64,000 nucleotides of DNA, taken from the NCBI RefSeq assembly GCF_001427125.1, contig NZ_LMGK01000024.1:311789-375788 (forward strand). The letters run 5' to 3'. Positions 32,543-40,888 of this stretch are shown here, in pieces; position 1 is the first letter of the stretch; each line of letters begins with the position of its first letter. This DNA comes from Pseudomonas sp. Root562. Lineage in GTDB: Bacteria > Pseudomonadota > Gammaproteobacteria > Pseudomonadales > Pseudomonadaceae. The notes beneath the pieces are model-generated. The model was given only the letters and a program-made list of their open reading frames with translations, did not search any database and had not been told where the DNA came from. Position numbers and translations under genes: made by a program.

Positions 32543-33352
32543 ATGCCACTCGCTAAAGACGCACTCGAACACATTCTGGCTCAAGCACACGCAGCCACCG
32601 CCCTGCCCCATACACTGGTCCCCGTCACCGCCTTACCTACCGACGTCAAAATTCATAGCTTGGAAGTGTTCCAAGCCCTCCGCTCTCGCTTTCGGGGCAC
32701 GCTCAACACCAACAGCCTTAGCGACTTCGCCACCTACACCATTTCCCGTAATGGTCCGGAGGCGCAAGGCTTCGTCAATCAAGACGACATGAGCTGCAAG
32801 GTGTTCTTCAACCTGGGCGACGAAATCACCCCGGGCCACGCGGACGATGTTGCGATCCTGAAACTCAAACCCACTGCTGCGTACAAGGCACTGCAAGAAA
32901 TTGCGGGCAAGAAGCTCAGCCAGCGCGACCTGGCCGAATGGATCGAGGATTGGCACCTGAACCTCCAAGCCACACAGGAGGGCGGCAAGTCCATGACCAT
33001 CAGTGCGGCCGTGGCCAGCGTCCGCAACATCACCATCAAAGCCTCGGCAAGCTCCACCAACAGCGAGCACAACTTCGGCGCATCCCGTAGCGCTATGGAC
33101 AGCATCGAAGCAGCCAGCGCCGAGAGCCGTATCGAGGCGCTGCATTTTTCGCTGACCCCATACGAAGGCCTGGGCACCCGCGTGTTCACCTTGAAGCTCA
33201 GCATCTTGACCGGCGATGACAAACCAACCCTGAAGCTGCGCTGGGCCGGCGAAGAACAGCAGGTCGAAGAGATCGCCCAAGAGTTCAAAACGACACTCGC
33301 CAAAGAAGTTGGCGGCGCCGCCACGCTGACCCTAGGCACCTTCAGCGCATAA
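32543..33352 (+). CDS. DUF2303 family phage protein
   Basis: 269 aa. VPVTALPTDVKIHSLEVFQALRSRFRGTLNTNSLSDFATYTISR...VFFNLGDEITPGHADDVAILKLKPTAAYKALQEIAGKKLSQRDLAEWIEDWH is the DUF2303 core. Members are abundant early or middle phage proteins; YfdQ in E. coli cryptic prophages is one. The biochemical role is unknown. It ends AATLTLGTFSA. Confidence 0.9.
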   Translation: MPLAKDALEHILAQAHAATALPHTLVPVTALPTDVKIHSLEVFQALRSRFRGTLNTNSLSDFATYTISRNGPEAQGFVNQDDMSCKVFFNLGDEITPGHADDVAILKLKPTAAYKALQEIAGKKLSQRDLAEWIEDWHLNLQATQEGGKSMTISAAVASVRNITIKASASSTNSEHNFGASRSAMDSIEAASAESRIEALHFSLTPYEGLGTRVFTLKLSILTGDDKPTLKLRWAGEEQQVEEIAQEFKTTLAKEVGGAATLTLGTFSA

Positions 33353-33432
33353 CCACCACTCCACGTAGCAACACTCGCCGCCGGCCTCTCACCAACGATC
33401 CCGACGGCGGGCTCTACCGAGGAACACAGCAC

Positions 33433-33933
33433 ATGCAAACACAACACCTGATCATCATCGCCACCGGTTCAGCGCTGGGGCTGCTGCTGATGACCCACTT
33501 CATCCGTAAAGCGATTCGAAAGGCCTTCGCGCGAGGCGTCACATCCCAAGCCACGTACCACCGGAAACGTGTAGCAGCGTTAACCGCAGACATCACTCGC
33601 CTGGTCAATGTAGGCCTTGACCGAGATGAACGCCATCAGCGGGAAATCAGAGCGCTGAAAGCTGATCACCTCGCCACCTACAACCTCTCGCAGCATGCAG
33701 TCGTCCCAATCTTTACCGAAAAAGATCAGCAACTCCTCTTGCAAGTGCATGCGTCACTGTCACTGGCTAAACAAACCTGGCGCGTAATGCCCGGCACTGA
33801 GCCTATGCAAGCAAAAGCTGAGCGCCAAGCAGCAGCTGCACTGGAACTTGCGGCCCGCATCATGAATACCATTGAGCCAGCACCGGTTTACGAAATGCCG
33901 CAGAACGCCGTTCTGCCAGGAGCCGCCGCATGA
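33433..33933 (+). CDS. Early phage membrane-anchored protein, unknown
   Basis: 166 aa. An N-terminal transmembrane anchor (residues ~6-22, LIIIATGSALGLLLMTHFI) is followed by a basic stretch and a long helical, charged region. ATGA overlap with the HD gene downstream. No family is recognised. Confidence 0.72.
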   Translation: MQTQHLIIIATGSALGLLLMTHFIRKAIRKAFARGVTSQATYHRKRVAALTADITRLVNVGLDRDERHQREIRALKADHLATYNLSQHAVVPIFTEKDQQLLLQVHASLSLAKQTWRVMPGTEPMQAKAERQAAAALELAARIMNTIEPAPVYEMPQNAVLPGAAA

Positions 33934-34475
33934 GCTGGATCCTCACCCACAGCGGCCGCCAGTTCAACCTGCTGAAGCCAACCGCCGCCATGATCAGCCC
34001 CCACGATATTGCTCACGCTTTGGCTGGCCTGTGCCGCTTCAATGGGCACACGCACACCCACTACAGCGTGGCCCAACACAGCATGATCGTGTGCGACCTG
34101 GTACCGCAAAAGGACCAGCTCGCCGCCCTCATCCATGATGCTACCGAAGCCTACCTGGGCGACGTGACTCGCCCGCTCAAGGAATTGATTCCAGAGTACA
34201 AAGCCATCGAGCAACGTGTCTGGCACGCAGTCTGCGAGCGTTTCAACATTGAACCGGCTTTACCCGAGAGTGTCGTCCGCGCCGATCTGGTGGCCCTTGC
34301 CACTGAACGCCGCGACCTGATGCCCGAACACGCCGGCGAATGGCATTGCCTGAAAGGCATTCCAACAATGCCCGAGCGCATCACCCCGCTGCCCGCCAAA
34401 GAAGCGAGCATTCAGTACTTCTCCCGCCTGATGGAGTTGATGCAGGGTGATCACCGCCGGAGGATGACGGCATGA
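33930..34475 (+). CDS. HD-domain hydrolase (YfbR/5'-nucleotidase-like)
   Basis: 181 aa. The metal-site His and HD pair are clear: CRFNGHTHTHYSVAQHSMIVCDL, AALIHDATEAYLGDVTRPLK. It resembles YfbR-type deoxynucleoside-5'-monophosphatases and other phage HD hydrolases. It may act on nucleotide pools or on defence nucleotides (inference). It is ATGA-coupled on both sides. Confidence 0.85.
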   Translation: MSWILTHSGRQFNLLKPTAAMISPHDIAHALAGLCRFNGHTHTHYSVAQHSMIVCDLVPQKDQLAALIHDATEAYLGDVTRPLKELIPEYKAIEQRVWHAVCERFNIEPALPESVVRADLVALATERRDLMPEHAGEWHCLKGIPTMPERITPLPAKEASIQYFSRLMELMQGDHRRRMTA

Positions 34476-34645
34476 TCCAGCTTCGGCGAACAGCTCGGAT
34501 ACGCCAAGGCCAAATGCCGCCCCTTGATCTGAACGTCATTTGCGACAAATGCGATAAGTCGCGAGCACATGGCAACCACCAACGATGCAGCAAGTTGCGC
34601 CAAGCCGAAGGCATCTCACGACGCGCAGGGGAGCAAGCACCATGA
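34472..34645 (+). CDS. 57-aa putative zinc-binding protein
   Basis: MIQLRRTARIRQGQ starts the protein, and NVICDKCDKSRAHGNHQRCSKLRQ gives C-x2-C...H...H...C, a compact zinc knuckle. ATGA overlaps join it to the HD gene before it and to xis after it. It is too short to appear in most ORF lists. Small zinc proteins just before xis are frequent in Pseudomonas prophages; the function is unknown. Confidence 0.75.
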   Translation: MIQLRRTARIRQGQMPPLDLNVICDKCDKSRAHGNHQRCSKLRQAEGISRRAGEQAP

Positions 34646-34839
34646 GCCTTCCACGCTGGGTAATGATCAACCGCGCATCCGAACTCACTGGCTACAGCGA
34701 AGACGCCATACGCCACAAAGTAAAGAACGGTACCTGGGCTCAGGGCCGAATCTGGCGAAAAACACCAGACGGCCGTATCGCAATCAACATGACGGAGTAC
34801 GACAAGTGGGCCGAGAGCGCACCGCAGGAAGCGGCATAG
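34642..34839 (+). CDS. xis: Excisionase (Xis)
   Basis: 65 aa from the ATG at 34642, coupled by ATGA. LPRWVMINRASELTGYSEDAIRHKVKNGTWAQGRIWRKTPDGRIAINMTEYDKWAESA is the winged-helix excisionase fold (recognition helix SEDAIRHKVKNG). It directs the integrase toward excision. Its 3' end overlaps the integrase start. Confidence 0.88.
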   Translation: MSLPRWVMINRASELTGYSEDAIRHKVKNGTWAQGRIWRKTPDGRIAINMTEYDKWAESAPQEAA

Positions 34840-36053
34840 AAGCCGAGCTGGCCAAGCACAAAGGACTCGAACTCCATGGCGGATACATCCGCGTCGTGTT
34901 CATGTGGCGGCGAATCCGATGCCGCGAATCCCTCGGCCTACCGGTAACCAAAGCCAATATCAAACACGCTGCCCTACTCCGGGCGGCAATTACTCACGAG
35001 ATCAAAACAGGCCGCTTCGACTACAGCCGACACTTCCCAGATTCAAAGAACGCAACCAATTACAGCAGTGTGAAGGACGAACGCCTTGACGCCCTAATGG
35101 CACGCTACAAGCCATTGAAGGCCGTTGACCTCACTCCGATGACGGAAGAGAAGTACAGCTACGCGCTCGACATCTGCACCGAACTGCTGGGGCCTGACCG
35201 ATTGGCGGGCATACTTTTACCTGAAGATATACAGCTACTCAGGACCCAACTGATCGCCACCCGAGCCCCCTCAACCGCAAATCATTACCTCGCCACGTTT
35301 GCCGGCTTCCTTGCATGGTGCGAAAACAATAGTTACTGCCGCAAAGGCCTGTCCGCAGCATGCACACGGTTTGCGATGATTGGCCGCGAACCGGATCCAT
35401 TGACCAAGGGAGAATTTGAACAGTTGATAAGCAAGGGCTGCCTCCATATGCAGGACGCCGCCGCGATCACCCTCGCCGTTTACACAGGCCTTCGCCCGGG
35501 CGAGCTATGCGCACTTGCCGTCGAGGACATCGACCTAGTCGCTGGGCAAATCAATATCACCAGGGCAATCACAGCAGACGGCACATTCAAAGTCCCCAAG
35601 ACCGGTAAGCCTCGGGCAATACTTCTGATGCCGCCAGCGATCGCAGCCTGCAAAACTCTGATGGAGTTAGTTGCCGATCACGCACGACGCGACATCGAGG
35701 TCTACATGAACCGACATGAAAGCCGCAGGGAAATGGTAACGCCTCTGCTATCCCCTACAACCCAAGCCAGAAAGAAAGTTATCAACCCTTGGTTCGTCCC
35801 CACATCGTGGAACACTAAATGGGCCGCCATTCAGCGTCGATCTGGAATTCGCCCGCGCAGGCCGTATCAAACGCGCCATACCTATGCCTGCTGGTGTCTG
35901 ACAGCTCGCGGTAACCTTGCATTCATCGCGAAACAAATGGGTCACAAGGACTTCACCATGCTGGTGGAGGTTTACGCTAAGTGGATGGATGATGAGTCTG
36001 AAACCGAACTCGTCCACATATGGAAAGGAATTCAAAGGGTTGCTCAACAATAG
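34806..36053 (+). CDS. int: Tyrosine-recombinase integrase
   Basis: 415 aa from GTG at 34806 (GGAG 8 nt upstream); a longer frame to 34569 runs through xis and is rejected. An arm-binding DUF3596-like N-terminus (KGLELHGGYIRVVFMWRRIRCRESLGLPVTKANIKHA) precedes a core-binding SAM-like region and the catalytic domain. Box I is TGLRPGELCAL (Arg), box II is QTRHTYACW (Arg and His, with Tyr where His usually starts HxxR), then MGHKD and EVYAKW (the nucleophile Tyr). It catalyses prophage integration, presumably at the mutS-side att site. Confidence 0.93.
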   Translation: MGRERTAGSGIEAELAKHKGLELHGGYIRVVFMWRRIRCRESLGLPVTKANIKHAALLRAAITHEIKTGRFDYSRHFPDSKNATNYSSVKDERLDALMARYKPLKAVDLTPMTEEKYSYALDICTELLGPDRLAGILLPEDIQLLRTQLIATRAPSTANHYLATFAGFLAWCENNSYCRKGLSAACTRFAMIGREPDPLTKGEFEQLISKGCLHMQDAAAITLAVYTGLRPGELCALAVEDIDLVAGQINITRAITADGTFKVPKTGKPRAILLMPPAIAACKTLMELVADHARRDIEVYMNRHESRREMVTPLLSPTTQARKKVINPWFVPTSWNTKWAAIQRRSGIRPRRPYQTRHTYACWCLTARGNLAFIAKQMGHKDFTMLVEVYAKWMDDESETELVHIWKGIQRVAQQ

Positions 36054-36099
36054 ACCGGTGCTAACACAGCCATCTTAAGCAGCAAATATGGGATACATA

Positions 36100-36130
36100 G
36101 AAACCCCCGCCGGCGAACCGGCGGTTGTCA
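36100..36130. terminator. Hairpin terminator between int and the TA operon
   Basis: CCGCCGG CGAA CCGGCGG (36107-36124), flanked by runs (AAACCC on one side). It separates the convergent int and tacT-like genes. Confidence 0.5.
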
Positions 36131-36138
36131 GGGGCCTG

Positions 36139-36660
36139 CTAGCGCAGGGAAAGCATCATTGTAAGCGGCGACAGATCAGGGCACTGCTGAAAACCTGCGT
36201 GTTTCGCATAGAACTCAGCGAGCTTATCGTCGAGCGGATGAACCAGAACAGCCGAAGTACCAACCGAGTCCGATGCGAGAATGCACCGACGGATGGCGTC
36301 TTGCAGGAGGTCAACAGAGTAACCATAACCCTGAGCGGCCATGCTCACGCCCATACGCCCAAGAATGGTAACTGGGTGCGCGTTAGGCGAGTTCCGCTGG
36401 AAGCTCTTTGGTACGACGTGTTGCCGAGCAACCGATCCGGCGGACAATGTGTAGTAACCAGCAACGCGATTGGTACCCGCGAAGCAAGTCACATAAACCA
36501 CCGCTTGCTTGTGGTCTTGAGCTTTCCGAGCACTCTTATGAAGGTAGTCGTTAATCGACGACTCTCCACAGTCGAACTCAGTGAAATCATGGAAATTGTT
36601 CAGCTTTACAGGCTTGCTCAGCTCCACCGGGCTGGTCTGGACATCAGTTTCTGTAGACAT
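36139..36660 (-). CDS. TacT-like GNAT acetyltransferase toxin
   Basis: 173 aa. GESSINDYLHKSARKAQDHKQAVVYVTCFAGTNRVAGYYTLSAGSV and ILGRMGVSMAAQGYGYSVDLLQDAI (acetyl-CoA loop Q-G-Y-G-x-S) with FYAKHAGFQ (conserved Tyr) fit TacT/AtaT-type toxins that acetylate aminoacyl-tRNA. The gene overlaps its antitoxin by 43 nt. It is prophage cargo and may stabilise the prophage. Confidence 0.88.
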   Translation of the reverse strand: MSTETDVQTSPVELSKPVKLNNFHDFTEFDCGESSINDYLHKSARKAQDHKQAVVYVTCFAGTNRVAGYYTLSAGSVARQHVVPKSFQRNSPNAHPVTILGRMGVSMAAQGYGYSVDLLQDAIRRCILASDSVGTSAVLVHPLDDKLAEFYAKHAGFQQCPDLSPLTMMLSLR

Positions 36661-36905
36661 TTGTTGCTCCTTATTGAGTTGGCATCGAGTGCCTGCTCAA
36701 AGCGGTCAAATGCTTCGTCACTGAGAATAAACAACTGTCGATCCATGATTACGTCTTCTGCCCGCTTGCAAGCGGCGTCCAAAATAAAGCTGGTTCGATC
36801 TGTTCCCAACAACTCCACTGCCGCATCGATCAGGCTTCGTTTTTTCGTGTCAACCCGCATGTTTATAGGTACGGGCTTTTCACGTTCTAATATTTGAGTA
36901 TTCAT
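36618..36905 (-). CDS. TacA-like DUF1778 antitoxin
   Basis: 95 aa. REKPVPINMRVDTKKRSLIDAAVELLGTDRTSFILDAACKRAEDVIMDRQLFILSDEAFDRFEQALD is the DUF1778 ribbon-helix-helix plus a C-terminal neutralising tail. It binds the operator and masks the GNAT toxin encoded downstream. These pairs are normally autoregulated. It starts just before the candidate prophage-mutS junction. Confidence 0.9.
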   Translation of the reverse strand: MNTQILEREKPVPINMRVDTKKRSLIDAAVELLGTDRTSFILDAACKRAEDVIMDRQLFILSDEAFDRFEQALDANSIRSNKCLQKLMSRPARWS

Positions 36906-37361
36906 AATTTGGTCTTTCTCCGGGCCTTGCCTAATATGTCTGGTTCTGAATCGCCTCCTTATAGTGGTCGTCGGCCACGCACGTTGCGGTTATCTATGAA
37001 CATTTTGCGATCCTCGCTTTTTCAATTTGGCCCCCTTTGGGCCTGGTAATAGTGAGGTGCTATACCCCACAAGAAGAATACTAGCATCAGCGTGTATCCG
37101 TTGTATAGCTGTATATGCAAATGACTTACAATTTTCTCCTATCCGGTTGAAAGACCTAGCCCTGCAATTACCCCATGCCGTGTTACCCTTGCGTCCATTA
37201 TTAAGACAAATTTCTCAGTCGGCAGGATGGCTCAAATGTCGTGCTGTTGGGTCGCGATATAGCGAAGTGCCTAGAGCTGCATTCACCTCGTTACTGAAAA
37301 ACCCAAACCAAAAAGCCCCATTCCTGCCCCACCCACTCGAAAAATTAACGCTAAGTCACTG
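36906..37361. other. Right prophage-mutS junction, non-coding
   Basis: No convincing gene in 456 nt. The left part should hold the TA promoter. The last ~50 nt contain GCCCCA-N5-GCCCCA (37315-37331) at 47 nt from the mutS ATG, matching the 731-748 copy near the mutS remnant. No promoter can be assigned with confidence. Confidence 0.5.
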
Positions 37362-39941
37362 ATGAATAAAGCAATTTCAGACTTAACCAGCCACACGCCG
37401 ATGATGCAGCAGTACTGGCGCCTGAAAAACCAGCACCCGGACCAATTGATGTTCTACCGCATGGGTGACTTCTACGAGATCTTCTATGAAGACGCGAAGA
37501 AGGCCGCCAAGTTGCTGGACATCACCCTGACCGCTCGCGGCCAGTCGGCCGGGCAGGCGATTCCGATGTGCGGGATTCCTTACCATGCCGCCGAAGGTTA
37601 TCTGGCGAAACTGGTGAAGCTTGGCGAGTCGGTGGTGATCTGCGAGCAGGTCGGAGACCCGGCCACCAGCAAGGGACCGGTAGAGCGTCAGGTGGTGCGG
37701 ATCATTACGCCGGGGACGGTGAGCGATGAAGCGCTGCTGGACGAGCGTCGTGACAACCTGATCGCCGCCGTGCTGGGCGATGAGCGCCTGTTCGGCCTGG
37801 CGGTGCTGGATATCACCAGCGGCAATTTCAGCGTGCTGGAAATCAAGGGCTGGGAAAATCTGTTGGCGGAACTGGAGCGGGTCAATCCGGTGGAGCTGTT
37901 GATTCCGGACGACTGGCCAAAAGACCTGCCGGCGGAAAAACGCCGTGGGGTTCGTCGTCGTGCACCGTGGGATTTCGAACGCGACTCGGCGCTGAAAAGT
38001 CTTTGCCAGCAGTTTTCCACCCAGGACCTCAAAGGTTTCGGCTGCGAAAACCTGACCCTGGCCATCGGTGCCGCCGGTTGTCTGTTGGCCTATGCCAAAG
38101 AAACCCAGCGCACCGCCCTGCCCCACTTGCGCAGCCTGCGCCACGAGCGTCTGGACGATACCGTGGTGCTGGACGGTGCAAGTCGGCGCAACCTGGAGTT
38201 GGACACCAACCTGGCGGGCGGTCGCGACAATACGCTGCAATCGGTGGTCGATCGTTGCCAGACCGCCATGGGCAGCCGCCTGCTGACTCGCTGGCTGAAC
38301 CGCCCGCTACGGGACCTGACGGTTTTGCTGGCACGCCAGACCTCGATCACCTGCCTGCTCGACGGCTACCGTTTCGAAAAGCTGCAACCGCAGCTCAAGG
38401 AAATCGGCGACATCGAGCGGATTCTCGCGCGAATCGGCTTGCGCAACGCGCGCCCGCGAGACCTTGCGCGCCTGCGCGATGCCCTCGGTGCACTGCCGGC
38501 GCTGCAAGTGGCAATGACCGAACTTGAAGCCCCGCACCTGCAGCAACTGGCGACGATCACCAGCACCTACCCGGTACTGGCCGCGCTGCTGGACAAGGCC
38601 ATTATCGATAATCCGCCTGCGGTGATCCGAGATGGCGGCGTGTTGAAGACCGGTTACGACAGTGAACTCGACGAGCTGCAATCGCTCAGTGAAAACGCCG
38701 GACAATTCCTGATCGACCTCGAAGCCCGCGAAAAGGCCCGCACCGGCCTGTCGCACCTCAAGGTCGGCTATAACCGCATTCACGGTTATTTCATCGAGTT
38801 GCCGAGCAAGCAGGCTGAATCGGCACCGGCCGACTACATCCGTCGTCAGACCCTCAAGGGTGCCGAGCGCTTTATCACGCCGGAACTCAAGGCTTTCGAA
38901 GACAAGGCACTGTCGGCCAAGAGCCGTGCCCTGGCTCGTGAAAAAATGCTCTACGAAGCCTTGCTTGAAGACCTGATCTCGCAATTGCCACCCTTGCAAG
39001 ACACCGCCGGCGCCCTGGCCGAGCTGGACGTTTTGAGCAACCTGGCCGAGCGTGCCTTGAACCTCGACCTGAACTGCCCGCGGTTCGTCAGCGAGCCGTG
39101 CATGCGCATCACCCAGGGTCGTCATCCGGTGGTCGAGCAGGTTCTGACCACACCGTTCGTGGCCAACGATCTGAGCCTCGACGACAACACGCGCATGCTG
39201 GTGATCACCGGTCCGAACATGGGCGGTAAATCCACTTACATGCGCCAGACGGCGTTGATCGTACTGCTGGCGCATATCGGCAGCTTCGTGCCGGCGGCCA
39301 GTTGCGAACTGTCGCTGGTCGACCGCATCTTCACCCGGATCGGTTCCAGCGATGACCTGGCCGGTGGCCGCTCGACCTTCATGGTCGAAATGAGCGAGAC
39401 CGCCAACATCCTGCATAACGCCACCGAGCGCAGCCTGGTGCTGATGGACGAAGTCGGACGCGGCACCAGTACTTTCGACGGTTTGTCCCTGGCCTGGGCC
39501 GCCGCCGAGCGTCTCGCGCATTTGCGTGCCTATACGTTGTTCGCCACCCACTACTTCGAGCTGACAGTCCTGCCGGAAGCGCAACCTCTAGTGGCCAACG
39601 TGCACCTCAATGCCACCGAGCACAACGAACGCATTGTCTTCCTGCACCACGTGCTGCCGGGGCCTGCGAGCCAGAGCTACGGTCTGGCCGTGGCACAGTT
39701 GGCTGGTGTGCCCAGCGAAGTGATCGTCCGCGCCCGCGAGCATCTGAGCCGACTGGAAGACACCGCCCTGCCCCATGAAGCGCCGAAACCTGTCAAAGGC
39801 AAACCGGCCGCGCCGCAGCAGAGCGACATGTTCGCCAGCCTGCCGCACCCGGTGCTGGATGAGCTGGCCAAACTCGATCTGGACGACATGACGCCACGTC
39901 GTGCACTCGAAATGCTCTATACACTAAAGACACGGATCTAA
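37362..39941 (+). CDS. mutS: DNA mismatch repair ATPase MutS
   Basis: 859 aa, normal for the family. The mismatch-reading FYE in YRMGDFYEIF (residues ~30-40), connector, lever/clamp, and ATPase domain with Walker A GPNMGGKST (residues ~616-624) and Walker B region LVLMDEVGRGTSTFDG are present. QSDMF near residue 817 resembles a beta-clamp-binding motif. MutS starts methyl-independent mismatch repair with MutL. The first ~18 codons are duplicated at 777-833; despite the neighbouring insertion the reading frame is intact. Confidence 0.98.
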   Translation: MNKAISDLTSHTPMMQQYWRLKNQHPDQLMFYRMGDFYEIFYEDAKKAAKLLDITLTARGQSAGQAIPMCGIPYHAAEGYLAKLVKLGESVVICEQVGDPATSKGPVERQVVRIITPGTVSDEALLDERRDNLIAAVLGDERLFGLAVLDITSGNFSVLEIKGWENLLAELERVNPVELLIPDDWPKDLPAEKRRGVRRRAPWDFERDSALKSLCQQFSTQDLKGFGCENLTLAIGAAGCLLAYAKETQRTALPHLRSLRHERLDDTVVLDGASRRNLELDTNLAGGRDNTLQSVVDRCQTAMGSRLLTRWLNRPLRDLTVLLARQTSITCLLDGYRFEKLQPQLKEIGDIERILARIGLRNARPRDLARLRDALGALPALQVAMTELEAPHLQQLATITSTYPVLAALLDKAIIDNPPAVIRDGGVLKTGYDSELDELQSLSENAGQFLIDLEAREKARTGLSHLKVGYNRIHGYFIELPSKQAESAPADYIRRQTLKGAERFITPELKAFEDKALSAKSRALAREKMLYEALLEDLISQLPPLQDTAGALAELDVLSNLAERALNLDLNCPRFVSEPCMRITQGRHPVVEQVLTTPFVANDLSLDDNTRMLVITGPNMGGKSTYMRQTALIVLLAHIGSFVPAASCELSLVDRIFTRIGSSDDLAGGRSTFMVEMSETANILHNATERSLVLMDEVGRGTSTFDGLSLAWAAAERLAHLRAYTLFATHYFELTVLPEAQPLVANVHLNATEHNERIVFLHHVLPGPASQSYGLAVAQLAGVPSEVIVRAREHLSRLEDTALPHEAPKPVKGKPAAPQQSDMFASLPHPVLDELAKLDLDDMTPRRALEMLYTLKTRI

Positions 39942-40082
39942 CGCATAGCCTTGCAAGCTGTTAGAATCTCGCGCGGTTTGGGATGCTGCACGCTATAGCC
40001 TGGCCTGCAGACTATCGCTCCCAAACCTTGCGACCCCCACGTGAAGGGGCGCAGCAAGCCGCGCCTGAGGAGAAAATTAGAA

Positions 40083-40406
40083 ATGACCTTCGTCGTCACC
40101 GACAACTGCATCAAGTGCAAGTACACCGACTGCGTAGAAGTCTGTCCGGTGGACTGCTTTTACGAAGGCCCGAATTTCCTGGTGATTCACCCGGATGAGT
40201 GCATCGACTGCGCACTGTGCGAACCTGAATGCCCTGCCGTGGCCATCTTCTCCGAAGATGAAGTGCCTGCCGGTATGGAAAACTTCATTGCGCTGAACAT
40301 GGAATTGGCCGAAGTCTGGCCAAATATCACCGAACGCAAAGATCCGCTGCCGGATTCGGCTGACTGGGATGGCAAGCCGGGCAAGCTCGAACACCTAGAA
40401 CGCTGA
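40083..40406 (+). CDS. fdxA: 7Fe ferredoxin
   Basis: 107 aa from the ATG at 40083 (GGAG upstream). CIKCKYTDCVEVCPVDCF and CIDCALCEPECPAVAIF supply Cys ligands for the [3Fe-4S] and [4Fe-4S] clusters. In pseudomonads FdxA is a small electron carrier next to rpoS. A strong terminator follows at 40423-40449. Confidence 0.95.
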   Translation: MTFVVTDNCIKCKYTDCVEVCPVDCFYEGPNFLVIHPDECIDCALCEPECPAVAIFSEDEVPAGMENFIALNMELAEVWPNITERKDPLPDSADWDGKPGKLEHLER

Positions 40407-40422
40407 TTACCCCCGCGTTCCC

Positions 40423-40449
40423 AAAAAAGGCCCCACAAGGGCCTTTTTG
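40423..40449. terminator. fdxA terminator
   Basis: AAAAAGGCCC and GGGCCTTTTT arms with a short loop, right after the fdxA stop; A and T runs make it work in both directions. Confidence 0.85.
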
Positions 40450-40462
40450 CTTTTCTGCAGGC

Positions 40463-40590
40463 AAAAAAAGGGGCGGTTTGACCCGCCCATTTTTTTCCTT
40501 ATTCCCTGTGTTCCCTTTCATCGTCCTGATGAATCGCGTCCTGCGATGTCCATTCCCCTCGTCCTTGAAGGGCGTGTCTGTCCGTCGACA
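40463..40590 (-). ncRNA. rsmZ: RsmZ small regulatory RNA
   Basis: The minus strand begins TGTCGACGGACAGACACG and ends in a GC hairpin (GGGCGG...CCGCCC) plus T run. It carries about nine GGA motifs in loops (e.g. AAGGAC, CAGGACG, CAGGACG, AGGGAA), the signature of RsmA/CsrA-titrating RNAs. The position between fdxA and rpoS is where rsmZ lies in pseudomonads. The -10-like TAGTAT is at 40599-40604. GacA-dependent transcription is expected from the box at 40763-40780. Confidence 0.9.
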
Positions 40591-40762
40591 CAACCCCGAT
40601 ACTAGAGCGTTCCTCGCCAAGAGCAATGACCCTTCTACGCTGGAATTCCCTGTCATATTCCGTCAACTTAAAAATAATCCATTTATTATCAACACGATAA
40701 CCAGGCATGAAGACAATCATGGCTGTCTGGCGCGGTGTAAAAAAACTGAACACTTACGCAAG

Positions 40763-40780
40763 AGTAAGCAAAGACTTACA
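40763..40780 (-). promoter_or_regulatory. GacA upstream activating site for rsmZ
   Basis: The minus strand reads TGTAAG-N6-CTTACT, one mismatch from the GacA box TGTAAGN6CTTACA. It sits about 173-190 bp upstream of the rsmZ 5' end, the spacing seen for known rsmZ promoters. Confidence 0.8.
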
Positions 40781-40835
40781 TCACCAGACGACAAACCTGC
40801 GGTATTACCCTCCTCACTGAAATTCGAATATCCAG

Positions 40836-40873
40836 ATAACAAAAAGCCCCGAACATTCGGGGCTTTTTGTTAT
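40836..40873. terminator. rpoS terminator (bidirectional)
   Basis: A near-perfect 18-bp inverted repeat (ATAACAAAAAGCCCCGAA and its complement) with a 2-nt loop and T run, directly after the rpoS stop at 40889. Confidence 0.85.
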
Positions 40874-40888
40874 CTGCACGGGAAGCGC

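Noticed and set aside
40499..40753. Minus-strand ORF of 84 aa
   Set aside because: It overlaps rsmZ and its promoter region; the RNA explains the sequence better.
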